Source of the DNA: JAVBOW01 sp031549495 | Lineage (GTDB): Bacteria > Bacteroidota > Bacteroidia > Bacteroidales > Rikenellaceae | Direction of reading: 5' to 3' | Length of the DNA stretch: 51,516 bases | Assembly (NCBI GenBank): GCA_031549495.1 | Contig: JAVBPS010000018.1 | Span: 1-51,516, forward strand | Made by a program: the position numbers and the translations under genes | Notes under the pieces: model-generated | What the model saw: only the letters and a program-made list of their open reading frames with translations | Told to the model about the DNA's origin: nothing | Database searches by the model: none | Shown: piece after piece, positions 1 through 7,789 of the stretch | How positions within the stretch are numbered: the stretch's first letter is position 1 | Layout: every line of letters starts with the position of its first letter

Positions 1-225
1 GGCCCTACGGGCTGCCCCTCCCCCCCCCCACACCGTACCTCCACTTCGCTGCCGAATGACAAACACGGGCAGAGAGGGTATGAATTAAAATATTCACCAA
101 CCTATTTTTCAGACTGACCCCAAAGATCATGCTAATAAATCTACTCCACCTGATTTTTTCATTGAGCCGGAACAATTCAGACCAGGATTCTTCGCTTCGC
201 TCAGAATGACAAAACCGGAAAACAG

Positions 226-259
226 AACCGGGGCAGCCTTCATAAAGGCCGCCCCGGTT
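226..259. terminator. GC-rich hairpin, possible terminator of the LruC gene
   Basis: AACCGGGGC pairs with GCCCCGGTT and GCCTT with AAGGC around a short loop. On the minus strand it lies about 135 bp past the stop of the LruC lipoprotein gene and is followed by a modest T-rich stretch. It could act as a terminator in that direction, but the T-run is weak. Confidence 0.45.
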
Positions 260-321
260 TCAATTAATTATACGCAACCGGATTATTGGTATCTGTCGGG
301 TGCAGGAGGAGCGCCCGTCTG

Positions 322-384
322 TTAGCGTAATCAGTGTCCGAACGTTCGCTGTGCAAAAGGTGACCCGCTATATGCGCAGCCGAC
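322..384. repeat. Remnant of the MITE-like element (inverted)
   Basis: The sequence from GCTGTGCA (348) to TATATGCGCAGC (380), with TTAGCGTAATCAGTGTCCGA in front, matches the reverse complement of both ends of the 30.1-kb copy, but the middle is missing. It lies just after the stop codon of the LruC gene. Confidence 0.65.
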
Positions 385-394
385 CCGGCAAAGC

Positions 395-2410
395 CTACTT
401 GCTCGGATGAAGATACCAGCTCTTGTTGTTGTAGCCGTGCGAGGTGGCCCAGCGGTTATATTCGGGATAGAGTTTTTCGAAGATGGACTTCGACTTGTCG
501 AGATCCTTATCGCTGTAACCCTCGTCAGCCAGTTTCCAACCGTGCTGATAGGGAATATTCAGCGCGAAGGGATAGTTGTCGTTGGAGAGGTAGAAAATCC
601 CCTCGGCGACCTTCGAGTGGTCCCATGCGGTGCCGAACCATTCGTAGCTGGCCTTGTCCGTGGGCGGGTAGAGCTTGTGCTCACGGCCGGTGGAACCGTA
701 CCAGGTGGTCGACGCCAGGTGCAACTCGCGCACACGCAGTTTATCCTCCGGCTCGACGGGGGCGTGCTTGATGATCGAGTAGGGGTTGTAGGGCGGATAG
801 GTCACGTAGGCGATATCCAGCGGGGTATCGAACGCCACCTCGAACTTCCATGTATAGTTCGGAGTGCCGCGCTTCACGCTGCGGATGTCGTCGAAAAACA
901 TGATGTTCGCCTTCGCCTGCCCCAGTTCGAAGTAACCGCCGCCGGTTTCGAACGGGATCTGCTGGTAATTTTTGCCGACGTTTTCGCCCACGGGGAAGGG
1001 GCAGTCGGTTTCGTAGCGGGTCACACGGCCTTCGCCCGGGGCGAAACCGTACTGCACGGCAAAGCCGCTCTGGATCTGGGCGCCGTTATGCACCGCCGTG
1101 TATTTGTCTTTGATCCTGGTCACCTTGCCGGCCGCGTTCTGGTAGACGTAGCACGAGTACTCGACCACCAGGTCGTTCAGGTCGTAGTCGCCGCGGTTCG
1201 GCCAGAGGTCTTCGTAGATCAACGTGCCGAAATAGCGGGTGGCCGTCTCCGTGGGCGGATCTGCCGGTTTCGGGGGATCGGTGGGATCGATGGCGCGATC
1301 CGGGGTGCTCTTCACGTACATGATGATGTCGTTGAAGTCATGGTCGCATGCCACGTTGTTGCGATCCTGATCTTCGAAGCCCAGCACGGCCATTTTATAG
1401 TCGTCGCTGTAGAAAGCCACGGCTTGCTGCATCTGGCCGGCCACCAGGTCGTAGTTCGAATAGAACGTGGCGGCCGCGCCGATGCTGCCTGCGTCAAAAC
1501 CATTCATGATATGGAAGAAGCCGATGGTCGTCCCGGCAGGGAACTTATCTTCCCATTTTTTGGCGGAAGCGTTGTAATACTTGAGCGCCACACCGTCGCC
1601 CGAATTCAGGCCGCCGCCGTCGCCGTTATATTTCGCATTCGGGAAAACGATCACTTTTTTGATGTTTTCCAGTGTGGGGGTGCTCCCCGTGGGGAAGGTG
1701 TAATACCCTACGGCATTCTTGAACATCCCGCCGTTGTGCACGAAAACCATATTGACCGTAGCCTCCTCGCGAATCCTCAGCGTTTTATAGGTATCGGTCA
1801 GCAGTTCGGGATGATGGCTGAGCACGGATTGCTCGTCGGGCAGCACGCCGTTGATGTAATCCATCAGCCCCACGGGTACGCCGGGCGCAGGATTGAGCAG
1901 GTAGTCGGGACGCCCCGAGGCCGCCCAATCGCCGAGCACCTCGAACCCTGCGGGGTACGAATACGGGGCGCGGGAAGCGAACTTGCTTACGGATGTCGCT
2001 TTGGACAAATCGAGCGTCACCTTGTTACCGGTCACCGGCACCTCGACCAGGCGGGGTATGCCGGGATAAGAGGAGTGGAGATAGACCTTCTCCAGACCCA
2101 CCGGGGCCACCAGGTCGCCCTGGAATTTACCGTCGGCGGTCAGCGCGAAACGCTGCAGGATCGGCTCCACGTCGGCGTTGCGCGTGATGCCGTCCGCCAG
2201 GTAGGGGTTTTGGGCGTACACTTCGAAGATCACGGGGCTCTGATACCCTTTCAGGTTGAGGTTAAGGTCGAGCCCGTAGATCTGCGTTAAGGAGAAATCG
2301 AACGTCCCGTTATCCGTCGCGCCGCCGCCGGCCGGGCCTTCCTCTTTCACGCAGCCCGCGAGAACCGCGGCCAGGGAAAGGGCGATTGTGAAGAAAGAGA
2401 GTTTTTTCAT
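395..2410 (-). CDS. LruC domain-containing surface lipoprotein
   Basis: 671-residue secreted lipoprotein. The start at 2410 was chosen because it gives a signal peptide (MKKLSFFTIALSLAAVLAGC) with a lipobox cysteine at residue 20; the reading frame is open 39 codons further upstream, but that part has no signal character. The middle holds two acidic repeats typical of LruC/DUF4842 proteins: CDHDFNDIIMYV, and later GDYDLNDLVVEY preceded by YEDLWPN. The N-terminal 150 residues look like a beta-sandwich. LruC proteins occur as surface lipoproteins in Bacteroidota and Leptospira; the D-rich motifs suggest calcium binding (inference) and the function is unknown. The gene is a single unit, divergent from the exopolysaccharide locus, with its own well-formed promoter. 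Confidence 0.85.
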   Translation of the reverse strand: MKKLSFFTIALSLAAVLAGCVKEEGPAGGGATDNGTFDFSLTQIYGLDLNLNLKGYQSPVIFEVYAQNPYLADGITRNADVEPILQRFALTADGKFQGDLVAPVGLEKVYLHSSYPGIPRLVEVPVTGNKVTLDLSKATSVSKFASRAPYSYPAGFEVLGDWAASGRPDYLLNPAPGVPVGLMDYINGVLPDEQSVLSHHPELLTDTYKTLRIREEATVNMVFVHNGGMFKNAVGYYTFPTGSTPTLENIKKVIVFPNAKYNGDGGGLNSGDGVALKYYNASAKKWEDKFPAGTTIGFFHIMNGFDAGSIGAAATFYSNYDLVAGQMQQAVAFYSDDYKMAVLGFEDQDRNNVACDHDFNDIIMYVKSTPDRAIDPTDPPKPADPPTETATRYFGTLIYEDLWPNRGDYDLNDLVVEYSCYVYQNAAGKVTRIKDKYTAVHNGAQIQSGFAVQYGFAPGEGRVTRYETDCPFPVGENVGKNYQQIPFETGGGYFELGQAKANIMFFDDIRSVKRGTPNYTWKFEVAFDTPLDIAYVTYPPYNPYSIIKHAPVEPEDKLRVRELHLASTTWYGSTGREHKLYPPTDKASYEWFGTAWDHSKVAEGIFYLSNDNYPFALNIPYQHGWKLADEGYSDKDLDKSKSIFEKLYPEYNRWATSHGYNNKSWYLHPSK

Positions 2411-2524
2411 GTTCGGGCTATATTTAGGTTGTGATTTCTTCCGGAAAACCCACACAGAATCCCTATAACAGGGATTGCGCCCATCCGCACCTAACCCTCT
2501 TTCGTAGAGGGCATTTCGCCGACA

Positions 2525-2556
2525 CAAATATATAATTCGGATTTTGAAAATCCAAA
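2525..2556 (-). promoter_or_regulatory. Bacteroidota-type promoter for the LruC gene
   Basis: Reading the minus strand, TTTG (2556-2553) is followed after 20 nt by TATATTTG (2532-2525). This matches the -33 TTTG and -7 TAnnTTTG consensus of the Bacteroidota primary sigma factor. It predicts a leader of about 110 nt before the ATG at 2410. Confidence 0.7.
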
Positions 2557-2689
2557 TTTTTTTTTACGTTTTCATCATAGAATCAGAGACATTGACCAAT
2601 CCGGTAGTCCAAACGGGCCCATCAATAAGTTATAAAGGCGTAAAAAGAAGCATACTCCCGGTGTACCAGAGGTTTATTTGTCAAATTTA

Positions 2690-2720
2690 TTTGCTGTTTT
2701 GAATCGAATGGCTATATTTG
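2690..2720 (+). promoter_or_regulatory. Bacteroidota-type promoter for the exopolysaccharide locus
   Basis: TTTG at 2690-2693 and TATATTTG at 2713-2720 are separated by 19 nt, a very good fit to the -33/-7 consensus. It faces the response-regulator gene at 2832 and predicts a leader of about 105 nt. It is back to back with the LruC promoter about 130 bp away. Confidence 0.75.
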
Positions 2721-2745
2721 CGTCATTGAAAAGGAATGCTCTTGC

Positions 2746-2777
2746 GGGGGGGCGGCCTGTTCGCAGACCGTGCGCCC
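2746..2777 (+). promoter_or_regulatory. Stable leader hairpin with TTCG loop upstream of the response regulator
   Basis: CGGCCTG (2753-2759) pairs with CAGACCG (2764-2770) around a TTCG tetraloop, with one C/A mismatch. Flanking G-runs and C-runs can extend the stem. It lies between the predicted transcription start and the start codon, so it would fold in the 5' leader. A regulatory role is inference only. Confidence 0.35.
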
Positions 2778-2831
2778 AATACGCAACGAGCTATTATTCA
2801 TATATATAGCTATAAGAATTTAAGGGGTTTT

Positions 2832-3197
2832 ATGAAAAAAAAGATATTAATTTTGGACGACAAACAGTCGATCGCACAGATTATTTCCATCTATCTGTCG
2901 GGCGAATACGATATCGTTTGGTTCGAGAACCCCATAAAAGGCATTGCATGGCTTCAGGAAGGCAACATCCCCGACCTGATCATTTCCGACATCCGCATGC
3001 CGGAAATGCGCGGGGACGAATTCCTGGAATATGTAAAGAGCAACGAACTTTTTAAATCCATCCCGGTGATCATGCTCTCGTCCGAGGAGAGTACCACCGA
3101 ACGCATCAGGCTGCTCAGGGAGGGTGCGGACGACTTCATCATCAAGCCGTTCAACCCAATGGAATTGAAAGTGAGGATCAAGAAGATCATCGAATAA
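2832..3197 (+). CDS. Single-domain response regulator (CheY-like receiver)
   Basis: 121 residues, a complete receiver domain and nothing else. The acidic pair is D9/D10, the phospho-acceptor is D53 (SDIRMPEM), the switch serine is S83 (MLSSEES) and the conserved lysine is K105 (IIKPFNP). The start at 2832 follows an AAGGGG ribosome-binding site; the longer open frame upstream has no coding character. With no output domain it must act through a protein partner. It is the first gene of the exopolysaccharide locus and lies 104 bp ahead of a sugar transferase whose N-terminus resembles a receiver, which suggests a role in controlling polysaccharide production (inference). No histidine kinase lies in the window. 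Confidence 0.88.
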   Translation: MKKKILILDDKQSIAQIISIYLSGEYDIVWFENPIKGIAWLQEGNIPDLIISDIRMPEMRGDEFLEYVKSNELFKSIPVIMLSSEESTTERIRLLREGADDFIIKPFNPMELKVRIKKIIE

Positions 3198-3301
3198 TAC
3201 AGATGGCCGGGCGGGGCCTTAAAACCGCGTAGACCGCAAAACAGATCCCGGCACAGAGCCCGGGAATGGCATAAGGAGAGAGAGCTGTAAGAAACAAGAA
3301 A

Positions 3302-4465
3302 TTGACAAAGGCGGCAAAATACATTTACGTCGGATCGAACCCGGAATATATTTCGCGGTTCGAGGCCTTCACCACCGGGATGCTCAAAGTGGCCTCCACG
3401 GCCAATGAAGCCGCCCAATCGGTCGACCCCAAGGAGGATAGCCTGGTGGTGGTGCTGCTCGAAAGGCGGAGTTTCCGCACGGACCTGCCCTCCATCAAAC
3501 TGCTCCGCAAGAGTCTTCCCGACGCCTATCTTTTCCTGGTGGCCGACGCTATGGCTGCCGAGGAGAGCCTGCAATATCTCAAGAACGGCATCAACGACGT
3601 GATCTCGCCCTCGGCCGACGAAGGGCAATGGACGCGCTCGACGCGCTTTCTGACCGAACACCAGTTCAAACTGCGCGGGGAAAATACCGAAACCCGCGAC
3701 CTGAGCGTTTACAAAATACCGTTCTGGAAACGCGCCTTCGACCTGCTGTTTGCCGGGACGGCTTTCCTTTTCCTGCTGCCTTTCATGCTGCTGATCATGG
3801 CCTGCATCAAGATCGAGAGCAAGGGGCCGTCGATCTACAAGTCCAAACGCGTGGGAAGCAACTACAAGATCTTCGACTTCCTGAAATTCCGCTCGATGTA
3901 CCTCGACTCGGACACCAAGCTCAAGGAGTTCGCCTCGCTCAACCAGTACCAGCAGATCCGCGAGGAGGCGAAGGTCTTCCCGCTGCAGAACGACGCCTTC
4001 TACCGCGCTTTCGCCGGCGGGGAGAACATGCTCTTCTCGGACGATTTCGTGATCGACGAGGGGGATTTCCTGAAGGAACAGCACGATAAGCAGGAGAATA
4101 ACTTCGTCAAACTGGCCAACGACCCGCGCATCACGCGTACGGGGCGTTTTATCCGCAAATACAGCATCGACGAGTTGCCGCAGCTGATCAACGTGCTGAA
4201 AGGCGACATGTCGATCGTGGGCAACCGGCCCCTGCCGCTCTACGAGGCGGAACTGCTCACCAGCGACGACTACATCGACCGGTTCATGGCCCCCGCGGGG
4301 CTGACCGGCCTGTGGCAGGTCGAGAAGCGGGGCGGGGCGGGCAAGCTCTCGGCCGAGGAGCGTAAACAACTCGATATTTATTACGCCCGCAACTATTCGT
4401 TCTGGATGGATTGCGTGATCATATTCAAAACGCTAACCGCATTCATACAGAAAGAAAACGTCTGA
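3302..4465 (+). CDS. Polyprenyl-phosphate sugar-1-phosphate transferase with N-terminal pseudo-receiver
   Basis: 387 residues. The C-terminal part is a bacterial sugar transferase (WbaP/PglC/WcaJ type) that loads the first sugar-phosphate onto undecaprenyl phosphate. It has a hydrophobic segment near 145-167, then KFRSM, DPRITRTGRFIRK, SIDELPQLINVLKGDMSIVG and the C-terminal GLTGLWQV. About 60 extra residues are inserted between KFRSM and DPRIT, relative to the usual family spacing. Residues 1-120 have the alternating pattern of a receiver domain, but the acceptor strand reads VVVLLE and the lysine loop reads DVISPSA, so it cannot be phosphorylated in the usual way. The start is a TTG, the first possible start after an in-frame stop; the nearest Shine-Dalgarno-like AAGGAG is about 25 nt upstream, so the start is uncertain. 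Confidence 0.85.
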   Translation: MTKAAKYIYVGSNPEYISRFEAFTTGMLKVASTANEAAQSVDPKEDSLVVVLLERRSFRTDLPSIKLLRKSLPDAYLFLVADAMAAEESLQYLKNGINDVISPSADEGQWTRSTRFLTEHQFKLRGENTETRDLSVYKIPFWKRAFDLLFAGTAFLFLLPFMLLIMACIKIESKGPSIYKSKRVGSNYKIFDFLKFRSMYLDSDTKLKEFASLNQYQQIREEAKVFPLQNDAFYRAFAGGENMLFSDDFVIDEGDFLKEQHDKQENNFVKLANDPRITRTGRFIRKYSIDELPQLINVLKGDMSIVGNRPLPLYEAELLTSDDYIDRFMAPAGLTGLWQVEKRGGAGKLSAEERKQLDIYYARNYSFWMDCVIIFKTLTAFIQKENV

Positions 4466-4487
4466 CAGACTAAGATAATAATCCGAT

Positions 4488-5381
4488 ATGAAAAAATCGA
4501 TCGCACTTCTATTCCTGCTGGCGGCCTTCACGGCCCAGGCCCAACAACCGATCCGGACGACGCACCTCTCCGTTCCGGCGGGGCAACAGCCGGCCATCAC
4601 CCTGCCTCCGGCCCTGGTCGGCGGCCCGACCTTCGGGAGCGGCTCCGAGGGCGGTAACACCGACACCTACAATCAGGTGCAGCAGCAGATCATGTCGTCT
4701 AATTTCTCGACCTCGCGGTTCGAGGATTACACCTATATCCACCTGCCGGAGATCGACGTGATCTTCGAGTCGGCCCGCAACAACCCGATGACCGAGTACC
4801 ACGCCCTGCGCCAGCAGGAGAAAGAGTGGGAGCTCAAATACATCAAGGGCAGCTGGCTGAAGTACATCAACCTCAACGCCAGCGGCCGCTACGGCTACCT
4901 GCTGGCCAGCTACGGCACGGAGGTCGACCCCTCGATCGACCCCACCATGCCGATGCTCTGGAATTACAGCAATCAGATCCAGTGGTGGTGGAGCTTCGGG
5001 GCCGCGATCGTGCTGCCTTTCGACGAAATCTTCAACAAGCGCCCTCTGATCCGCAAGCAGAAAGCGATCATTGCCCAGTCGCAATGGGAGGCCGAATCGT
5101 GGTACAATGAACGGAAGATCAAGATCATCGACGCCTACGCCAACGCAGGGCTTTGCCTGGCGCTGATCCGCATCAAGAGCGAGGCCGCCACCCTGGCCGC
5201 CCAGCAATACTCCATGTCGCAGGCCGACTTCATCAACGGCCGCATCGGCGTGACGGAGCTCTCCTACGCCAAGGGCATCCAGAACACTTCGTCCACCGAG
5301 TACGAACAAACCCGTTCGGAGCTCTACAAAGCGATCATGACCCTCGAAGCGCTCTCCAACTATAAGATTCTAAATAAATAG
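4488..5381 (+). CDS. TolC-family outer-membrane protein of the exopolysaccharide locus
   Basis: 297 residues with a signal peptide (cleavage after about residue 18, AQA). The second half carries long amphipathic helices with the repeating pattern of TolC-like coiled-coil hairpins, including a conserved segment ending FINGRIGVTELSYAK. It is shorter than a full TolC (about 430 residues), with one clear helical hairpin. It follows the sugar transferase by 22 bp and precedes the Wzz-like gene by 36 bp, so it is probably co-transcribed. No Wza/polysaccharide export protein is in the locus, so this protein may serve as the outer-membrane exit or periplasmic adaptor (inference). Confidence 0.7.
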   Translation: MKKSIALLFLLAAFTAQAQQPIRTTHLSVPAGQQPAITLPPALVGGPTFGSGSEGGNTDTYNQVQQQIMSSNFSTSRFEDYTYIHLPEIDVIFESARNNPMTEYHALRQQEKEWELKYIKGSWLKYINLNASGRYGYLLASYGTEVDPSIDPTMPMLWNYSNQIQWWWSFGAAIVLPFDEIFNKRPLIRKQKAIIAQSQWEAESWYNERKIKIIDAYANAGLCLALIRIKSEAATLAAQQYSMSQADFINGRIGVTELSYAKGIQNTSSTEYEQTRSELYKAIMTLEALSNYKILNK

Positions 5382-5417
5382 ACCCCACAACATACCGATT
5401 AATCCTTTCGTACGGAT

Positions 5418-7571
5418 ATGAAAACATTGCTTTACATCTTAAGGATCATTTACCGAATCCGCCTCTGGCTGATCGGCATTCCGCTCATCGTGACCCTGCT
5501 CGCGATCTTCGCGACGCGTAATATGCAGCGCAACTACCAGTGTAACAGCACCATCTACACCGGTGTGGCATCGGGATACAGCATCGAATCGGGTGTGGGT
5601 GTGGTCGCCGACTGGAACACGATCAACAACGCGATGGATAACATCATCAACATTATCTATTCGCAGTCGACCCTGAAGCGTGTTTCGCTGCGCCTCTACG
5701 CGCGTAACATGATCAACGGCAACCCCGACAAGGACAACAACTACATCACCGCGGCCCACTACCGCCAGTTGCTCTCCATCACCCCGAAAGAGGTGCAGGC
5801 GCTGATCGACAAGAGCTCCGAGGAGCAGACCATGGCCAACCTGCTGGCCTTCGAGGAGCCCGACCCGAAGAACTTCGTCTACGGCCTGTTCAACTGGACG
5901 CACGAGCATTACAGCTACGACGCCCTCTCGAAGATCGAGGTGAAGCGCCTCGCCGCGTCGGACATGCTGGACATCCGCTACGTAAACAACGACCCGGGGA
6001 TCACCTACAACACGCTGCTGATCCTGAACGAGGAGTTCGTTTACCAGTATAAGGACCTGCGTTTCGCCGAGACGAACAACGTGATCGAGTATTTCCGCCA
6101 GCAACTGGCCGAGACGGGCACCCGCCTGCGCAACGCCGAGGACTCGCTCACCCAATATAACGTGCGCATGCGCGTGATCAACTACGACGAGCAGACCAAA
6201 CACGTGGCCGCCCTGACGCGCGACTTCGAACTGCACTACGAGGAGATCCTGTTGGAGTACGAAAGCTCGAACGCCCTGGTCGAAGCCCTCGACGAGCGTA
6301 TCGAGGAGTCGGTGAAGCAGATGCTGCAGAACGCGCAGTTCTCGGCCAAGCTGAAGAACATCGCCGACCTGACCACCGCCATCACCCGCCTGGAAGCCTT
6401 CCAGACCGACTCGCTGGGCCGTTACAACAAGGAATTGCAGACCCTGCGCGACCGCCTGAAAACGGCCGAGGAGGATTTCACCGCCTTCAGCGTGCCGTAC
6501 AGCGTGCAGAAATATTCGAAGGAGGGGGTCGCCAACGTGGATATCGTGAACCAGTGGCTGGCCGAGAAACTCCGCAACACGAAGGCCGAAGCCGAGCTGA
6601 TGGTGATGCAGCAGCGCAAGAAGGAACTCGACGCGCAGTATGCCTACTACTCCCCCATCGGATCGACCATCAAGCGTAAGGAGCGCGATATCAACCTCAC
6701 GGAGCAATCCTACCTGGAGATCCTGGACGCCCTGCACGCGGCGCTGATGAAGCAGAAGAACCTGCAGATGTCCTCCGCATCGCTCAAGGTGATCAACCCG
6801 CCGATCTTCCCGATCTCGGCCATGCCGACGGCGCGTAAGCTGATCGTGGCGGCGGCCTTCATCGGCTCGATCATCTTCGTGATCGGCTTCTTCCTGATCC
6901 TGGAACTGCTCGACCGCACGCTGCGCGACAAGGTACGCGCCGAGCGCCTCACCGGGGCGAAGGTCATCGGGGCCTTCCTCGGGGCGGGCAAGCTCAAATA
7001 CCGCGGCTACAACAAGGAGTGCTACCGCATCGCCTCGACCTACCTGGGCAACGCCATGCTCTCGTTCCTCGACCAATCGAAGGATAAAAATATCGTCAAC
7101 CTGATCTCGACCGAGGACTCGGACGGCAAGGAGTTCGTGGCCGGTAAACTGGAAGAGCAGTGGAGTTCGCTCGGAATGAAGGTCAAGGTGCTCTCGTGGC
7201 ACGGCGAACTGATGGCCGACCCGAAACGATACCTGCAGGCCGGCAGCATCTACGACCTCTACGAACGGGGCGACGAGGATATCGTGATCGTCGAGCAGCC
7301 CCCCTTGAGGGTGAGCAACGTCCCGGCCGCGCTGCTGCGCCAGGCCGACGTGAACCTGCTCACGGCGCGCGCCGACCGCGTGTGGAAGGATACCGACCAG
7401 CTGCTGCTGGACCGCCTGAACGAGCAGAAGGGCGAAGTGCCCCTCTATATGTACCTCACGCAGGCCGAAAGGGAAACGGTGGAATACTTCACCGGCATGC
7501 TGCCTCCCTTCACGCCGATGCGTAAGATCATCTACCGCCTGTTCCAGTTGGGCCTCACTTCCAAGCGATAA
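5418..7571 (+). CDS. Wzz/GumC-type polysaccharide co-polymerase with degenerate BY-kinase domain
   Basis: 717 residues. One membrane helix near 17-35 and a second near 474-495 flank a long periplasmic region rich in coiled coil, the layout of polysaccharide co-polymerases that set chain length. A cytoplasmic domain of about 200 residues follows that corresponds to the fused tyrosine kinase of GumC/BceF proteins. Its P-loop is decayed: the usual GK[ST] reads G570-K571-E572 in LISTEDSDGKEF, and the Walker A' region reads DIVIVEQPP without the expected aspartates. There is no tyrosine cluster at the C-terminus. It probably controls chain length or export without kinase activity. Confidence 0.82.
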   Translation: MKTLLYILRIIYRIRLWLIGIPLIVTLLAIFATRNMQRNYQCNSTIYTGVASGYSIESGVGVVADWNTINNAMDNIINIIYSQSTLKRVSLRLYARNMINGNPDKDNNYITAAHYRQLLSITPKEVQALIDKSSEEQTMANLLAFEEPDPKNFVYGLFNWTHEHYSYDALSKIEVKRLAASDMLDIRYVNNDPGITYNTLLILNEEFVYQYKDLRFAETNNVIEYFRQQLAETGTRLRNAEDSLTQYNVRMRVINYDEQTKHVAALTRDFELHYEEILLEYESSNALVEALDERIEESVKQMLQNAQFSAKLKNIADLTTAITRLEAFQTDSLGRYNKELQTLRDRLKTAEEDFTAFSVPYSVQKYSKEGVANVDIVNQWLAEKLRNTKAEAELMVMQQRKKELDAQYAYYSPIGSTIKRKERDINLTEQSYLEILDALHAALMKQKNLQMSSASLKVINPPIFPISAMPTARKLIVAAAFIGSIIFVIGFFLILELLDRTLRDKVRAERLTGAKVIGAFLGAGKLKYRGYNKECYRIASTYLGNAMLSFLDQSKDKNIVNLISTEDSDGKEFVAGKLEEQWSSLGMKVKVLSWHGELMADPKRYLQAGSIYDLYERGDEDIVIVEQPPLRVSNVPAALLRQADVNLLTARADRVWKDTDQLLLDRLNEQKGEVPLYMYLTQAERETVEYFTGMLPPFTPMRKIIYRLFQLGLTSKR

Positions 7572-7584
7572 GACGGACTGCCGG

Positions 7585-7603
7585 CCCGGGGCTCGTCCCC
7601 GGG
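7585..7603 (+). terminator. GC hairpin after the Wzz-like gene
   Basis: CCCGGGG and CCCCGGG pair around CTCGT 14 bp after the stop codon. No T-run follows, so it may be a weak terminator, pause or RNA-stability hairpin within the locus. Confidence 0.4.
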
Positions 7604-7680
7604 TCTGAGTCTATCTCCATAACAATTTAAAGCCCTGCACCTAAAACAGCAAGGGGGCTGAAAAGAATGATCCTCGTTTT

Positions 7681-7765
7681 CCGTCATGTCGAGCGTTAGC
7701 CAAGACATTTCAAACGGACTGCGAGCGTTAGTTTGAGATGTCTCGGCTAACGCTCGACATGACGG
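7681..7765. repeat. Two-arm palindrome, ATGTC/GACAT family
   Basis: Full copy of the second palindrome family. The left arm begins CGTCATGTCGAGCGTTAG and the right arm ends CTAACGCTCGACATGACG. Each arm also contains its own ATGTC...GACAT hairpin, imperfect in the left arm (GACATT). It fills the gap between the Wzz-like gene and the O-antigen ligase gene. Other copies lie at 36105-36177 (full), 14489-14524 and 43592-43627 (right halves). Confidence 0.85.
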
Positions 7766-7789
7766 AAAGAACGAATACGCAACTCGCTT

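Larger units (their letters stand above)
1..394. other. Gene-free left edge with repeat fragments
   Basis: I see no gene here. The stretch holds a poly-C tract around position 20-30, a partial match to the GGGCACCC-type repeat at the very start, a right half-arm of the dispersed two-arm palindrome at 183-212, a GC-rich hairpin at 226-259, and a remnant of the MITE-like element at 322-384. The window edge may therefore lie inside a repeat. Confidence 0.6.

Noticed and set aside
20..31. Poly-C tract as a phase-variation switch
   Set aside because: It is not in or just upstream of any gene in the window, and may only be an assembly edge.
407..2290. Open frame of 627 codons on the plus strand opposite the LruC gene
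   Set aside because: It is the antisense shadow of a GC-rich gene; the protein has no domain and the minus-strand frame has a signal peptide, lipobox, LruC motifs and promoter. The same holds for other long antisense frames (e.g. 5439-7202, 7532-9310, 47072-48493).
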